Shown here one piece after another: positions 27,751-37,242 of a DNA stretch of 64,000 nucleotides. The translations under genes and the position numbers were made by a program. Numbering within the stretch: the first letter of the stretch is position 1; each line of letters opens with the position of its first letter. The stretch comes from JANTGF01 sp963750735 (GTDB lineage Bacteria; Bacteroidota; Bacteroidia; Bacteroidales; VadinHA17): the NCBI GenBank assembly GCA_963750735.1, contig CAVVRY010000019.1, forward strand, positions 496,001 through 560,000. The letters run 5' to 3'. The notes under the pieces were generated by a model that had not been told where the DNA came from, made no database searches, and was given only the letters and a program-made list of their open reading frames with translations.

Positions 27751-27758
27751 TACATTTG
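27751..27758 (+). promoter_or_regulatory. -7 element of the first LeuCD-fusion gene
   Basis: TACATTTG, an exact TAnnTTTG match 26 bases before the start codon; no well-spaced -33 TTG. Confidence 0.5.
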
Positions 27759-27784
27759 TTAACTAAATTTTACTCTCTTTCACA

Positions 27785-29593
27785 ATGGGAATGACTATAA
27801 TTGAAAAAATAATTGCCAATCATTCAAAGAATGATTTTGTAAAACCGGGTGATATAATTGATGTGGAAATTGATACCAGGGTTGCCCGGGATTTTGGCGG
27901 ACCAAATGTGGTTAAGAATATAAGAGACCATAATTTATCTATTGATGATCCTTCGAAAACCTTCTTTACATTTGATACAAACCCAACTGGCTCAGATCAG
28001 AAATATGCTGGAAATCAACAGGTTTGCCGAGTGTTTGCACGGGAGAACGGAATAAAAGTATATGATATTAATGAAGGAATAGGAACACATTTGTTAATTG
28101 AAGAGGGACTCATATATCCGGGTTCAACAGTAATTTCCACCGATTCCCATGCCAACATTGTAGGTGCAATTGGTGCTTTCGGGCAGGGGATGGGAGATAG
28201 GGATATTACTTCAGCCTGGAATACTGGCTATGTTTGGTTTCGGGTTCCAAAATCAGTAAAAATCAACCTGAATGGGAAAATACCTGAAGGCGTTACGGCA
28301 AAGGATATTGTTTTAAATCTTTTATCTGAATTTGGTGCGAACAGATTATTGGGTTTTGCTGTGGAAATGTATGGTGAGGCCGTTAATGACCTGACTTTTG
28401 ATGACAGGATTACCATTTCATCGATGGCAACTGAAATGGGAGCTATTACAATTTTATTTACTCCCAATGAATCAATAATTAAATATTGTGAATTAAAAAC
28501 AGGTAGATCCCTGAAAATTATTCAGGCAGACAGTGATGCAATCTACCATCAGGAGTATAATCTTGATGTATCTGGTTTTGTTCCTATGGTATCAAGGCCT
28601 GGTAAACCGCATGATACTGTTTCAATAGATGATGTTAAAAAAATAAAAATTGATTCTGCATTTGTTGGCAGTTGTACAAATGGCCGTATGCAGGATATGC
28701 GAAATGTTGCAAGAATACTCAAGGGACGAAAGGTTGCACCCGGTGTTGTTCTTAAGATTGTACCTTCTACCAACCAGGTCTGGGACCAATGCCTGGAGGA
28801 AGGATTGATAAAAATATTTAAAGATGCAGGAGCAATGGTTTCCAATGCAGGATGTGCTGGTTGTGCCGCAGGGCAGGTGGGCCAGAATGGACCTGGAGAG
28901 GTTACTGTTAGTACCGGGAATCGTAACTTCCCGGGAAAGCAGGGAAAAGGGGAAGTTTACCTATGTTCCCCGGCTACTGTTACAGCATCGGCCATAGCAG
29001 GTTATATAACAGAGGAAAATGAGATTCCGGATGAACCCGAGATCTTCAAAATGGCCGAGAAAAAAAATATTAAGTCTGAAAAGAGCATAGAAGACGCTCA
29101 CGTTGAAAAACCACAAATATTGGAGGGTAGGATCTGGCTGATTGATAAGGATAATGTTGATACAGATATGATTTATCACAACAGGTACCTTGCGATTACT
29201 GATCCAGAAGAAATGGGAAAGTATACATTTGACAATCTGGAGGGATTTACTGATTTTGCCTCGAAAGCCATACCTGGTGATATTGTTATTACCGGTAAAA
29301 ATTTTGGGAGCGGAAGTTCACGGCAACAGGCTGTTGATTGTTTTAAATCTCTGGGTGTTCAAGCAGTCCTGGCAGAATCTTTTGGAGCTATTTATGAGAG
29401 AAATGCAATAAATGCTGCCTTTCCGATTATTTCCTATCCGGATTTGAAATCCCTGGATTTGAAGGAATGGGATATAATTCAGGTTGATTTGAAGTCTGGG
29501 AAAATTACTAATAAACGGAATGGAGAATTTATTCATGTTGAGCCATTCTCTGAAGTGCAGATGGAGATTTACCAGAACAACGGACTTTTTTAA
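27785..29593 (+). CDS. Aconitase-superfamily protein, LeuC-LeuD fusion (first copy)
   Basis: 602 residues. The large (LeuC-like) domain spans about 1-420, with STDSHANIVGAIGAFGQG, the first iron-sulphur cysteine in VGSCTNGR, and the other two in NAGCAGCAAGQ. After a linker, the swivel (LeuD-like) domain spans about 440-602 with GKNFGSGSSRQQAV and SFGAIYERNAINAAFPI. The 4Fe-4S ligands and the swivel serine motif are intact, so it is probably an active hydro-lyase. Which substrate (isopropylmalate, homoaconitate, citrate or other) cannot be read. A paralogue follows after 77 bases. Confidence 0.88.
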   Translation: MGMTIIEKIIANHSKNDFVKPGDIIDVEIDTRVARDFGGPNVVKNIRDHNLSIDDPSKTFFTFDTNPTGSDQKYAGNQQVCRVFARENGIKVYDINEGIGTHLLIEEGLIYPGSTVISTDSHANIVGAIGAFGQGMGDRDITSAWNTGYVWFRVPKSVKINLNGKIPEGVTAKDIVLNLLSEFGANRLLGFAVEMYGEAVNDLTFDDRITISSMATEMGAITILFTPNESIIKYCELKTGRSLKIIQADSDAIYHQEYNLDVSGFVPMVSRPGKPHDTVSIDDVKKIKIDSAFVGSCTNGRMQDMRNVARILKGRKVAPGVVLKIVPSTNQVWDQCLEEGLIKIFKDAGAMVSNAGCAGCAAGQVGQNGPGEVTVSTGNRNFPGKQGKGEVYLCSPATVTASAIAGYITEENEIPDEPEIFKMAEKKNIKSEKSIEDAHVEKPQILEGRIWLIDKDNVDTDMIYHNRYLAITDPEEMGKYTFDNLEGFTDFASKAIPGDIVITGKNFGSGSSRQQAVDCFKSLGVQAVLAESFGAIYERNAINAAFPIISYPDLKSLDLKEWDIIQVDLKSGKITNKRNGEFIHVEPFSEVQMEIYQNNGLF

Positions 29594-29670
29594 GGCAATT
29601 GGATAATATTTGAAGAATCAGATATTAATTTAGGATTATTAATTCTACATAATTGTTAACATTTGAATCA

Positions 29671-31454
29671 ATGGAGAAAAGAACATTTGTTGAAAAAATT
29701 CTGGGAGCAAAAGCAGGAACTATTGTGTTCCAAAAGCCAGATATTGTTTTGAGTCACGATAATACATCAAGTATTTATAAAACTTTTGAAAAAATGGGGG
29801 GCGATGAGATTGTCAACCCTGAAAGCCTTTTAATTGTTCTTGATCACAATGCACCTCCAACAAATGCTAAGGTGGCATCACAATATCAGGAAATTCGGGA
29901 TATTGTTAAGGACAAAGGAATAAAAATGTTTTACGATGCAGGGAAAGGAATTTGTCACCAGATTATGTCTCATCATGCAAAACCTGGAATGCTAATTGTT
30001 GGAAGCGATAGCCATACCTGTACTGCAGGTGCTTTTAATGCCCTGGCTGCAGGAATCGATCGAACTGAAACAGCTGGTATATGGAAAAGAGGAGAAACCT
30101 GGTTTCGGGTACCTGATACCTTGAAGATTACATTAAAAGGTAAGCTTAACGAAGGTGTTTATGCAAAGGACATATCTCTTTGGATTATTGGAATGATAGG
30201 GTCAGCAGGAGCAAACTATTTATCTATTGAATATCATGGGGAAGGGGTTAAATCACTTACAATTTCACAAAGGATGACCCTGGCAAACCTGGCTTCTGAA
30301 ATGGGGGCCAAAAATGCAGTATTTCCACCGGATGGAATTTTGGCTGAATATTATGGCAAAAATGAATATCGACGGTATATGGTCAGATGAAGGGGCAAAA
30401 TATCTTAAAGGAAATAGAAATCAAACTTGAGGAGGTTTTTCCCCTGGTAGCGGCACCACACAACGTAGATAATGTGAAATCAGTAGCCGAAGTTGCAGGA
30501 ACTGTTTTGAACCAGGGCCTTATTGGTACCTGTACAAATGGCAGACTTGAAGATCTAATGGTTGCTGCTGAAATACTGGATGGCAAAAAGATTAAAGAGG
30601 GCTTTCAGCTCCTTATCACTCCAGCTTCTTTGAAGGTTTATATGGAGGCGATGGATAATGGTAGCTTAAAAAAACTATTGTTAGCCGGTGCCAATGTTTT
30701 GAGTCCTTCCTGTGGACCTTGCCTGGGCACTGGCCAGGGAATTCCTGCTGATGGATATAAAGTTATTTCTACCTCAAACAGGAATTTTAGGGGTAGAATG
30801 GGTAATAAAGAAGCAGAAATATATCTAGCTTCTCCGGCAACAGTTGCTTATTCAGCCATTGAGGGGGAAATAACAAATCCTTATGCCAAGGAAGGCAGAG
30901 AAGTTTATCCACATGCTATTGAACAAAGTTCAACGCTGATAATTGAGGAAGGTGATAATCGCAGGAATGAAGGAGTATGGAATTATAGCGATGTGGATAA
31001 TTTAAATACCGATCAGATGTTTGCCGGGAATCTTACATATACAATTCTTAGTTCAGAACCGGAGACAATTTTACCTCACCTTTTCTCGGGCTTTGATGAA
31101 AACTTTGCCAAAAGTGTAAAAGAAGGGGATATAATAGTAGCAGGGGAGAATTTTGGATGTGGCAGTTCCCGTGAACATCCTTCTGTTGGTCTTGCATATG
31201 CAGGAATTCAAGCCATATTTGTGAAGTCAGTAAATCGAATATTTTATCGGTCTGCCATAAACCAGGGTTTGGTGCTAATCGTACAGCCTGATGTAGTTAG
31301 TGATTATAAACCTGGAGATAAGTTAAGTATTGATTTTAAATCGGGTATTATACAGCTGAACGATAAAAAGTATACTTCTGCACCATTACCTGATAAATTA
31401 CAGGAAATCATCGAAAGCAAAGGACTGGTGAACTGGATTAAGGCTACTGGTTAA
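29671..31454 (+). CDS. Aconitase-superfamily protein, LeuC-LeuD fusion (second copy), frameshifted
   Basis: Two open pieces, 29671-30390 and 30387-31454, together match the full length of the copy before it. The first holds GSDSHTCTAGAFNALAAG; the second holds GTCTNGRLED, SPSCGPCLGTGQG (the cluster cysteines) and the swivel domain with GENFGCGSSREHPS. Between them the homologous reading runs through the third frame (GIWSDEGAKYLK), so two single-base additions, near 30373 and 30411, are needed. They leave an ATGA overlap, so two separate polypeptides are formally possible, but splitting inside the catalytic domain makes a sequence error more likely. The ATG at 29671 is preferred to the TTG at 29653. 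Confidence 0.8.
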
Positions 31455-31469
31455 AACCAATTCGGTCTT

Positions 31470-32591
31470 CTATTCCATGCACGAAAACATGTACACAGCA
31501 AAAGATGCCAGCCAGTGCTCTCCTTCATAATTGCCTGAAGAAATGTGAGGAAGTGTAGCTTCAGCATGACGCATTCCAGATTCATATAGAACTTTTTTAA
31601 CCAGGTTTTTTTCTGGTAAAGCATCTGATATCCTGAACATACACCAGGCCCGGCTCAGGTTAAGTCCATCAAGATGTACAATCTTAGGATCACTTCGATC
31701 CGAAACTGGGGCAGGAGTGAAGAGGTTTTCTGGCCTCCCCTTAAGCGCACCAGGAAAATAAGCTTTAAACCATTTTTCAAACGAATTGGAATCCAGTATT
31801 CTACTCATCAGGTCTGCTTCCATAAGACTGGGTGAAAGAAAATCATCTCCGTCAGGTTCCCACTGGCTAGGGCTATTTTTGTCTCCTAGATAATATTTTT
31901 TTGAACTTGATATGATCATGTTCTCCAGTTCTTTTTTATTAGCAATCCTGGCATAATCAAGAGCAAAGGAGAGTCCAAATGCAGTATTAGCGTGCACTCC
32001 TCGGCGAATAGGGAAATCTTGTTTGGGTAAAAAATCAATATACCTCTCTTCAATAGCTAATGCCAGTGGCTCCAGGTTTTCCAACCATTTATTTCCATCC
32101 GGATCGTCCCATGTATAAAGTTCTGAGCTGAGTTTTAGCAGCCATGACCAACCATAAGTTCTTTCAAATGATTTCCGGCTTGGTTGATGTAAATACTCCA
32201 CTTCAGTGGCAATATTTTCGGCTGATAAGTTTTGGTTAAGAGCAATTCTTATTTCTCGTGATTCTGGTAAATCAGGGAAAACCTTTAAAAGTCGCACCAG
32301 CATCCAGTGCCCATGCACTGATGAATGCCAGTCAAAACATCCATAAAAGCTTGGATGCAGCTCCTGAGGTGATAAGACCTCGGATGAGTCATTCATCACG
32401 TGTGAAAGTTTGTTCGGATATTCTCTTTGGATACAATGAAGGGCAATTTGTGCAAAATTCGAGGCTGTTTTCTGGTCTAAATCTGGAATTTCAATTGGCT
32501 CAGTATCTGAATTACGGTTCTTCGAATGACAGGAATAAGCAATGCTAAAAAAAATAAGTAGGACTATTGCATATCCGAATTGATTTTTCAT
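31470..32591 (-). CDS. DUF2891-family lipoprotein
   Basis: 373 residues. Lipoprotein signal ending IAYSC. The mature part has the DUF2891 marks: FYGCFDWHSSVHGHWMLVRLL, FERTYGWSWLLKL, RRGVHANTAFGLSFALDYA and EGEHWLASFAVY, an all-helical (alpha/alpha) toroid. The conserved His, Trp and Asp residues resemble a carbohydrate-active site, but activity is unknown. It follows ung after 30 bases on the same strand and is probably co-transcribed. Confidence 0.85.
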   Translation of the reverse strand: MKNQFGYAIVLLIFFSIAYSCHSKNRNSDTEPIEIPDLDQKTASNFAQIALHCIQREYPNKLSHVMNDSSEVLSPQELHPSFYGCFDWHSSVHGHWMLVRLLKVFPDLPESREIRIALNQNLSAENIATEVEYLHQPSRKSFERTYGWSWLLKLSSELYTWDDPDGNKWLENLEPLALAIEERYIDFLPKQDFPIRRGVHANTAFGLSFALDYARIANKKELENMIISSSKKYYLGDKNSPSQWEPDGDDFLSPSLMEADLMSRILDSNSFEKWFKAYFPGALKGRPENLFTPAPVSDRSDPKIVHLDGLNLSRAWCMFRISDALPEKNLVKKVLYESGMRHAEATLPHISSGNYEGEHWLASFAVYMFSCME

Positions 32592-32621
32592 TGGTTTCTT
32601 GTTAGGGTGTTTAAATGTTTT

Positions 32622-33290
32622 TTACCATTGAACAGGAGTCAGACCATGTTTCTCTAAAAAGGAATTACATTTACTAAAATGGTTGTTGTCAAAAAAACCT
32701 CTGCTGGCTGAAAGGGGAGAAGGATGAACTGATTCCAAAACCAGGTGTTTCTCTCTGTTAACAATGGCTGCTTTTCTCTGTGCGTATGCACCCCATAAAA
32801 TAAAGACCACATTGGATTTTTTGTTTGCAATAATTTCAATGACTGAGTCAGTAAATTTTTCCCATCCTTTATTCTGATGAGAACCAGCCTGATGTGCCTT
32901 AACGGTAAGGGTGGCATTTAATAGTAATACTCCCTGATCAGCCCAACGTTCCAGATTCCCGCTTTTAGGCATATCAACTCCTATATCATTTTGAATTTCT
33001 TTGAATATGTTTTTTAAGCTGGGAGGGAATGCAATCCCTTCTTTTACTGAAAAACACAAACCATGAGCCTGTCCCGGGCCGTGGTATGGATCTTGTCCTA
33101 TAATAACAACTTTTAAAGTATCATATGGGCAATGATTAAAAGCATTAAAAATGAGGTTTCCGGGAGGATAAATGGTATGCTTTTGGTACTCACCTTTAAC
33201 AAATTCTACAAGACTGGAAAAGTACTCCTTATTAAATTCATCCTGAAGCACATTTTTCCAGGATTCTTCAATTTTTACATCCATATTCAA
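32622..33290 (-). CDS. ung: Uracil-DNA glycosylase, family 1
   Basis: 222 residues. Motif A GQDPYHGPGQAHGLCFSV with catalytic D67, and the DNA-intercalating HPSPLSASRGFF with H189. All residues of an active Ung are present. It removes uracil from DNA as the first step of base-excision repair. A second ATG two codons in (MDVKIEE) is also possible. Confidence 0.97.
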   Translation of the reverse strand: MNMDVKIEESWKNVLQDEFNKEYFSSLVEFVKGEYQKHTIYPPGNLIFNAFNHCPYDTLKVVIIGQDPYHGPGQAHGLCFSVKEGIAFPPSLKNIFKEIQNDIGVDMPKSGNLERWADQGVLLLNATLTVKAHQAGSHQNKGWEKFTDSVIEIIANKKSNVVFILWGAYAQRKAAIVNREKHLVLESVHPSPLSASRGFFDNNHFSKCNSFLEKHGLTPVQW

Positions 33291-33539
33291 AATTTAGATG
33301 ATTTCTTTTGGTAACATGTCTTTTCATCAGCACATATTATTCCAGCCAGTAAATGTAGTAAACACCAGTCAAATAAAGAAAGCATGAATATAAGAATGTA
33401 AAATATGTTTCGATTATATTGTCCAATAACAAATACCTTATTCACCCAGAAAAGTTTAGCTTCATATTGTATAATACCTTAATCCCAATCCTGTTTTATT
33501 AAATGAGAAAATTAGATTTTTAGAAATCCATAAAATAGT

Positions 33540-33547
33540 TAAATTTG
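33540..33547 (+). promoter_or_regulatory. -7 element upstream of the tRNA-Arg array
   Basis: TAAATTTG, an exact TAnnTTTG match placed just before the first partial repeat unit. If used, transcripts would run through all three partial units into the intact tRNA. Confidence 0.45.
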
Positions 33548-33552
33548 CACCC

Positions 33553-34070
33553 TGAAACTGGCAAGATTATCGGGTATTGGATTGGAGGGAAAAAGCTTAA
33601 ATTTTAAGTTGAAAAAAATATTATGGTCCAGTAGCTCAGTCCCGATATGGTCGAAATCTTTGATTTCGATACCAGATCGAGGATCCACGAAATCTAAGCC
33701 AGAGAAACTGGCAAGATTTTCGGGATTGGATAGAAAGCGAAAGGATTAAATTTGAAGTTAAAGAAATATTATGGTCCAGTAGCTCAGTCCCGATATGGTC
33801 GAAATCGTTGATTTCGATACCAGATCGAGGATCCACGAAATCTAAGCCAGAGAAACTGGCAAGATTATCGGGATTGGATAGGAAGGAAAAAGATTAAATT
33901 TAAAGTTGAAAAAAATATTATGGTCCAGTAGCTCAGTCCCGATATGGTCGAAATCTTTGATTTCGATACCAGATCGAGGATCCACGAAATCTAAGCCAGT
34001 GAAACTGGCAAGATTTTCGGGATTGGATAGGAAGGAAAAAGCTTAAATTTAAAGTTGAAAAAAATATTAT
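33553..34070 (+). repeat. Tandem array of 148-149-bp units, each starting with a 5' piece of tRNA-Arg
   Basis: Units start at 33625, 33773 and 33922, with the intact tRNA at 34071 as the fourth; a partial unit (33553-33624) comes first. Each partial unit opens with the first 16 bases of the tRNA (GGTCCAGTAGCTCAGT), then leaves the tRNA sequence and runs through a hairpin TCGAAATC/GATTTCGA with a three-base loop, a hairpin GCCAG/CTGGC, an ATCGGG that is complementary to CCCGAT near the unit start, TTGGATAG (again as in the tRNA D-arm) and an AT-rich leader. Units differ at only a few positions. Confidence 0.9.
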
Positions 34071-34144
34071 GGTCCAGTAGCTCAGTTGGATAGAGCAACA
34101 GTCTTCTAAACTGTAGGTCCCAGGTTCGAATCCTGGCTGGATCA
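34071..34144 (+). tRNA. tRNA-Arg (anticodon UCU)
   Basis: 74 bases, CCA not encoded. Acceptor stem GGTCCAG/CTGGATC with one G-U pair; D-arm with GTAGCTCAGTTGGATAGAGC; anticodon stem ACAGT/ACTGT with loop CTTCTAA, giving anticodon TCT; variable loop AGGTC; T-arm CCAGG TTCGAAT CCTGG; discriminator A. All arms pair, so it is functional. It reads AGA codons. It ends the array of partial copies. Confidence 0.95.
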
Positions 34145-34149
34145 CTTTT

Positions 34150-34194
34150 TAAAACCTCTGTAACGTACTAATAATAGGCGTTTCAGGGGTTTTT
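34150..34194 (+). terminator. Terminator after tRNA-Arg
   Basis: Stem AACCTCTG / CAGGGGTT with one G-U pair, then six T. Confidence 0.75.
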
Positions 34195-34312
34195 TATTTA
34201 TATATAGTTTCGTTTTGTATGTCGGATTGTTCGATCAGGTTTTGTGTTTTTTGGGGCAAAGTATTTTTTTAAAGCATTTTTGTTTCTGGTTAAACAATTA
34301 ATCTTTTTTTTA

Positions 34313-35281
34313 TCAATAGTTTACCGGATCGTTCTGTATTAAAATTTTCCTAAAAATAATATGTTCTTTGTATACGATTTTTAGTAAATAAAGACCTGAT
34401 GAAGTATTTTCAAGGTTTAAACTGAAATTTGAATTATGGAAATTTTTATCCACAATAATTTTACCAGTTAAGTCTATCAATTGAACTGATAAGCCTGAGT
34501 AATCATAATTATTAACCATTATGAATAGCCTATCTGAGGCAGGATTTGGGTAAACGCTTATTTCATTTTCTTCTCCTGGTTTAATACCGGTAACAGAATC
34601 AGATGTTTTGATCGGTATATCATTTAGTATAAGATTTACCCATTCTGAATACATTTTTCCAGACGGATGTAAGCCATCGCCCGCAACCAGATCAGGAAAT
34701 CTCAGGCCGAGACGGGAAATATTGGTAATGTCGTAGTACCTTATATTGTATTTTGCAGATATATATTTATTGGCTTCATTAAATTTATCAATCTCTTGTG
34801 ATATCTCTGATATATTGTTCTCCCCAAATGGTGTATAAGCATAATCTGGTATTGACAGTACAAACACTCTATCTTTTTCCCCACCTGCTAATTCAATTGC
34901 AGTATTAATAAGATCTTCAAATTCAACTTGATAATTATCAATGGAATGTCCCTGATATTGATTATTCACACCTATTAAAACTGATACAAGGTTAAAGTTT
35001 GTTGTGAGGTTGGCATTTTCTATGGCCTGAATTAAATTACCTGTCCGCCATCCGGTTTGTGCGATAATTCGAAGTGATTCAGTTTGATATCCCCGGTTCG
35101 TTATTGAATCATATAGCTGCTGTGGCCATCTTTCGGAAGGTGGAACACTCGCCCCAATAGTATAAGAATCTCCTAGGGATAAAAATCGGACAGGTTCAGC
35201 AAGGTTAATTTCCTGAGCCAGTAAAAGATGTAAAGGAAATATACCAAATGTAATTACCAGTATCCTGATTTTGTATCTCAT
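34313..35281 (-). CDS. Secreted SGNH/GDSL hydrolase with type IX sorting domain
   Basis: 322 residues from the ATG at 35281, chosen because it gives a signal peptide (MRYKIRILVITFGIFPLHLLLAQ); the frame is open upstream to 35359 with no such signal. SGNH blocks: FLSLGDSYTIGASVPP (nucleophile Ser), a Gly in QTGWRTGNL, Asn in VLIGVNNQYQG, and DGLHPSG with the catalytic Asp/His. Residues about 250-322 are a Por secretion domain (VYPNPASDRLFI, LINLTGKI-like strand, SGLYLLKI). The enzyme would be an exported esterase or lipase of unknown substrate. It lies between two copies of the tRNA-Arg 3' end. Confidence 0.9.
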   Translation of the reverse strand: MRYKIRILVITFGIFPLHLLLAQEINLAEPVRFLSLGDSYTIGASVPPSERWPQQLYDSITNRGYQTESLRIIAQTGWRTGNLIQAIENANLTTNFNLVSVLIGVNNQYQGHSIDNYQVEFEDLINTAIELAGGEKDRVFVLSIPDYAYTPFGENNISEISQEIDKFNEANKYISAKYNIRYYDITNISRLGLRFPDLVAGDGLHPSGKMYSEWVNLILNDIPIKTSDSVTGIKPGEENEISVYPNPASDRLFIMVNNYDYSGLSVQLIDLTGKIIVDKNFHNSNFSLNLENTSSGLYLLKIVYKEHIIFRKILIQNDPVNY

Positions 35282-35367
35282 TATGCCTATTACTTTGTAT
35301 ACTAATATAACAGATAAGCCAAATAATAGTTCAAAGTCCTTCGGATACAATTCATACATTTAATTAT

Positions 35368-35421
35368 TCCTGGCTGGATCACAATAAGTATAATTAAACC
35401 TCTGTTTATCAGGGATTTTTT
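35368..35421 (+). repeat. Duplicate of the tRNA-Arg 3' end and terminator
   Basis: 15 bases identical to the 3' end of the tRNA gene (TCCTGGCTGGATCAC at 35368-35382, also 34131-34145). They are followed after 13 bases by AACCTCTG..CAGGGATT and a T run, a degenerate copy of the tRNA terminator. The two copies are 1237 bases apart and enclose only the SGNH gene. Confidence 0.85.
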
Positions 35422-35471
35422 GTTTTTAGATAAGCGTAATACAAATCCAGGACTACTTTTTGAATCGAGCT

Positions 35472-36527
35472 CTATTTAATATTATTGTTGTCAACATCCT
35501 TAATAAATCTGATCAATCCGTCAAAATAGGTTTTCTGATCGTCATACTGAGCAATATGACTTCCATTTGGGCACAATAAAAACCTACCATTTTGCACCTC
35601 ATTTGACATCCATTCCATATGTTCCGGATCCATAGTATCATAGGTGGCACCAATTACTAAAGTAGGTACAGTTATATTCGACAAATCTGCTTTTCTGTTC
35701 CAGTATTTAAGTGTAGCTTCTCCCTTAATTCCAAATTCACTAGGTCCTTGCATATATACATACACTTCAGGATTCATGTGTTTGAAAGCTCTGTTAACAG
35801 CTTCTGGCCATTCTTCAACAGGCATTCGAAGTAGATGTTCAGTATAATAATAATTCATTAACAACTCCATATAGCGAGGATTACTAAAATCATTATTGGC
35901 TTCTATTTCCACAATTTCAGCATATATATCAGGTTCCAATTGTGGTCCCAATACTTTCTGGGCATAGCTATTATACTCATTGGCACTTGACATCATATTA
36001 GAGATTATCAATCCTTTGAGATTTTCCTGATATTTTAATGCATATTCCATGGCTAAAATGCCACCCCAGGATTGCCCAAGTAAGAAGAAATTATCTTTAT
36101 TTAGTTGCAATGCCTGGCGCACCTGCTCAACTTCCTCAACATATCTTTCCAAATTCCAGAGACTGGTGTCAGAGGGCTGGTCACTATAATATGATCCCAA
36201 TTGATCGTAATAAATGTATTCAATTCCCTCCGCTGGGAAATATCCATCAAAACACTCAAATACCTCATGTGTTGCACCGGGACCACCATGAAGGAGTAAT
36301 AATTTCATGGTGGGATTGTTACCTACTCTTTTGGTCCATACCTTAAATTCTCCTTTTGAAGTTGAGATGGGAATCATCTTAATTCCACCAGTAAATTGGT
36401 CATCCCTATTTGAGAAATCCAAATAATTGAAATTTTGGGTTGTCTCATTATTAGATTCTTTATTATGATCTATACATCCAGGAACCAGGAAAATTAAAAT
36501 TAATACAAAAAAAAGTGAATATTTCAT
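35472..36527 (-). CDS. Proline iminopeptidase-like alpha/beta hydrolase lipoprotein (family S33)
   Basis: 351 residues. Lipoprotein signal ending LVPGC. The HGGPG oxyanion motif (about residue 80) and nucleophile GQSWGG (about 155) are the S33 proline iminopeptidase signatures; the Asp (GATYDTMD) and His (NGSHIAQYDD) of the triad follow. Family members remove N-terminal proline from peptides. The lipobox suggests it acts in the periplasm or at the surface, unlike cytosolic Pip. It stands alone, 127 bases after the his operon. Confidence 0.9.
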   Translation of the reverse strand: MKYSLFFVLILIFLVPGCIDHNKESNNETTQNFNYLDFSNRDDQFTGGIKMIPISTSKGEFKVWTKRVGNNPTMKLLLLHGGPGATHEVFECFDGYFPAEGIEYIYYDQLGSYYSDQPSDTSLWNLERYVEEVEQVRQALQLNKDNFFLLGQSWGGILAMEYALKYQENLKGLIISNMMSSANEYNSYAQKVLGPQLEPDIYAEIVEIEANNDFSNPRYMELLMNYYYTEHLLRMPVEEWPEAVNRAFKHMNPEVYVYMQGPSEFGIKGEATLKYWNRKADLSNITVPTLVIGATYDTMDPEHMEWMSNEVQNGRFLLCPNGSHIAQYDDQKTYFDGLIRFIKDVDNNNIK

Positions 36528-36654
36528 GAGGATGAAGTTTAAGAATTTTCAGAAAAGTTAGTTAGCATATTTAAGCAATAAACACGAAGATATCAAAAAG
36601 TTAGTTTGATCCTGCTTCTATAAAGAGATTGACAGAAATTTTCCACCTAACTTT

Positions 36655-37242
36655 TTATCCAGCCCTTTCCTTTAGTACTTCCTCAATATCATTAAGTTGA
36701 AAACCTTTTGCTTTCAACAGTATTAGAAAATGGTACAATAAATCTGCTGCTTCATTTTTAAAAAGATCAGGATTATTGTCTTTTGATTCAATTATCAATT
36801 CTACAGCTTCTTCACCCACTTTTTGGGCGACTTTATTAATACCTTTTAGGAAAAGCTTGTTGGTATAGGAATTTATGGCATTATTGTCAATGCGTTTTGA
36901 GATGGTCCTTTCAAGGTCATACATAAAACCTTTAGCCGTTTCTTCCTTGAAACAACTTGTTGACCCGGTGTGACAGGTAGGACCCTTTGGATCGACTTTA
37001 ATCAGTAAAGTATCGCTGTCACAATCTATTTGAATATCTTTTACCAGGAGGTAATTTCCGGAGGATTCTCCTTTTGTCCACAAGCGACTCTTAGTTCTAC
37101 TATAAAAAGTAACCTTCCTTTCCTTAACTGTTTTCTTGTAGGCTTCATTGTTCATGTATCCTAGCATGAGAACTTGCATTGTTCTCTCATTCTGTATAAT
37201 TACTGGAACCAGACCATTGCTTTTTGAGAAATTTATTTTCAT
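36655..37242 (-). CDS. hisI: Phosphoribosyl-AMP cyclohydrolase / phosphoribosyl-ATP pyrophosphohydrolase
   Basis: 195 residues, a HisI-HisE fusion. The HisI part (about 1-105) has MLGYMNNEAY, SRTKSRLWTKGESSGN, the metal-binding CDSDTLL and the zinc cysteines in PTCHTGSTSCF. The HisE part (about 110-195) has VGEEAVELIIESKD and EAADLLYHFLILL. It does steps two and three of histidine synthesis. It is the last gene of the operon, overlapping hisF by four bases (ATGA). Confidence 0.96.
   Translation of the reverse strand: MKINFSKSNGLVPVIIQNERTMQVLMLGYMNNEAYKKTVKERKVTFYSRTKSRLWTKGESSGNYLLVKDIQIDCDSDTLLIKVDPKGPTCHTGSTSCFKEETAKGFMYDLERTISKRIDNNAINSYTNKLFLKGINKVAQKVGEEAVELIIESKDNNPDLFKNEAADLLYHFLILLKAKGFQLNDIEEVLKERAG

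Noticed and set aside
30387..31454. Separate LeuD-type subunit gene
   Set aside because: It starts in the middle of the catalytic domain and contains all cluster cysteines; it is the rest of the frameshifted second fusion gene.
33553..34144. CRISPR array
   Set aside because: Units of 148-149 bases repeat as a whole with no variable spacers, contain tRNA sequence, and no cas genes are near.
33636..34145. Minus-strand ORFs of 66 and 70 codons across the tRNA array
   Set aside because: They follow the repeat and run antisense into the tRNA; the shared peptide is a by-product of the repeated DNA.
34131..35382. Complete integrative element
   Set aside because: No integrase, excisionase or mobilisation gene lies between the direct repeats; only the duplication itself is supported.
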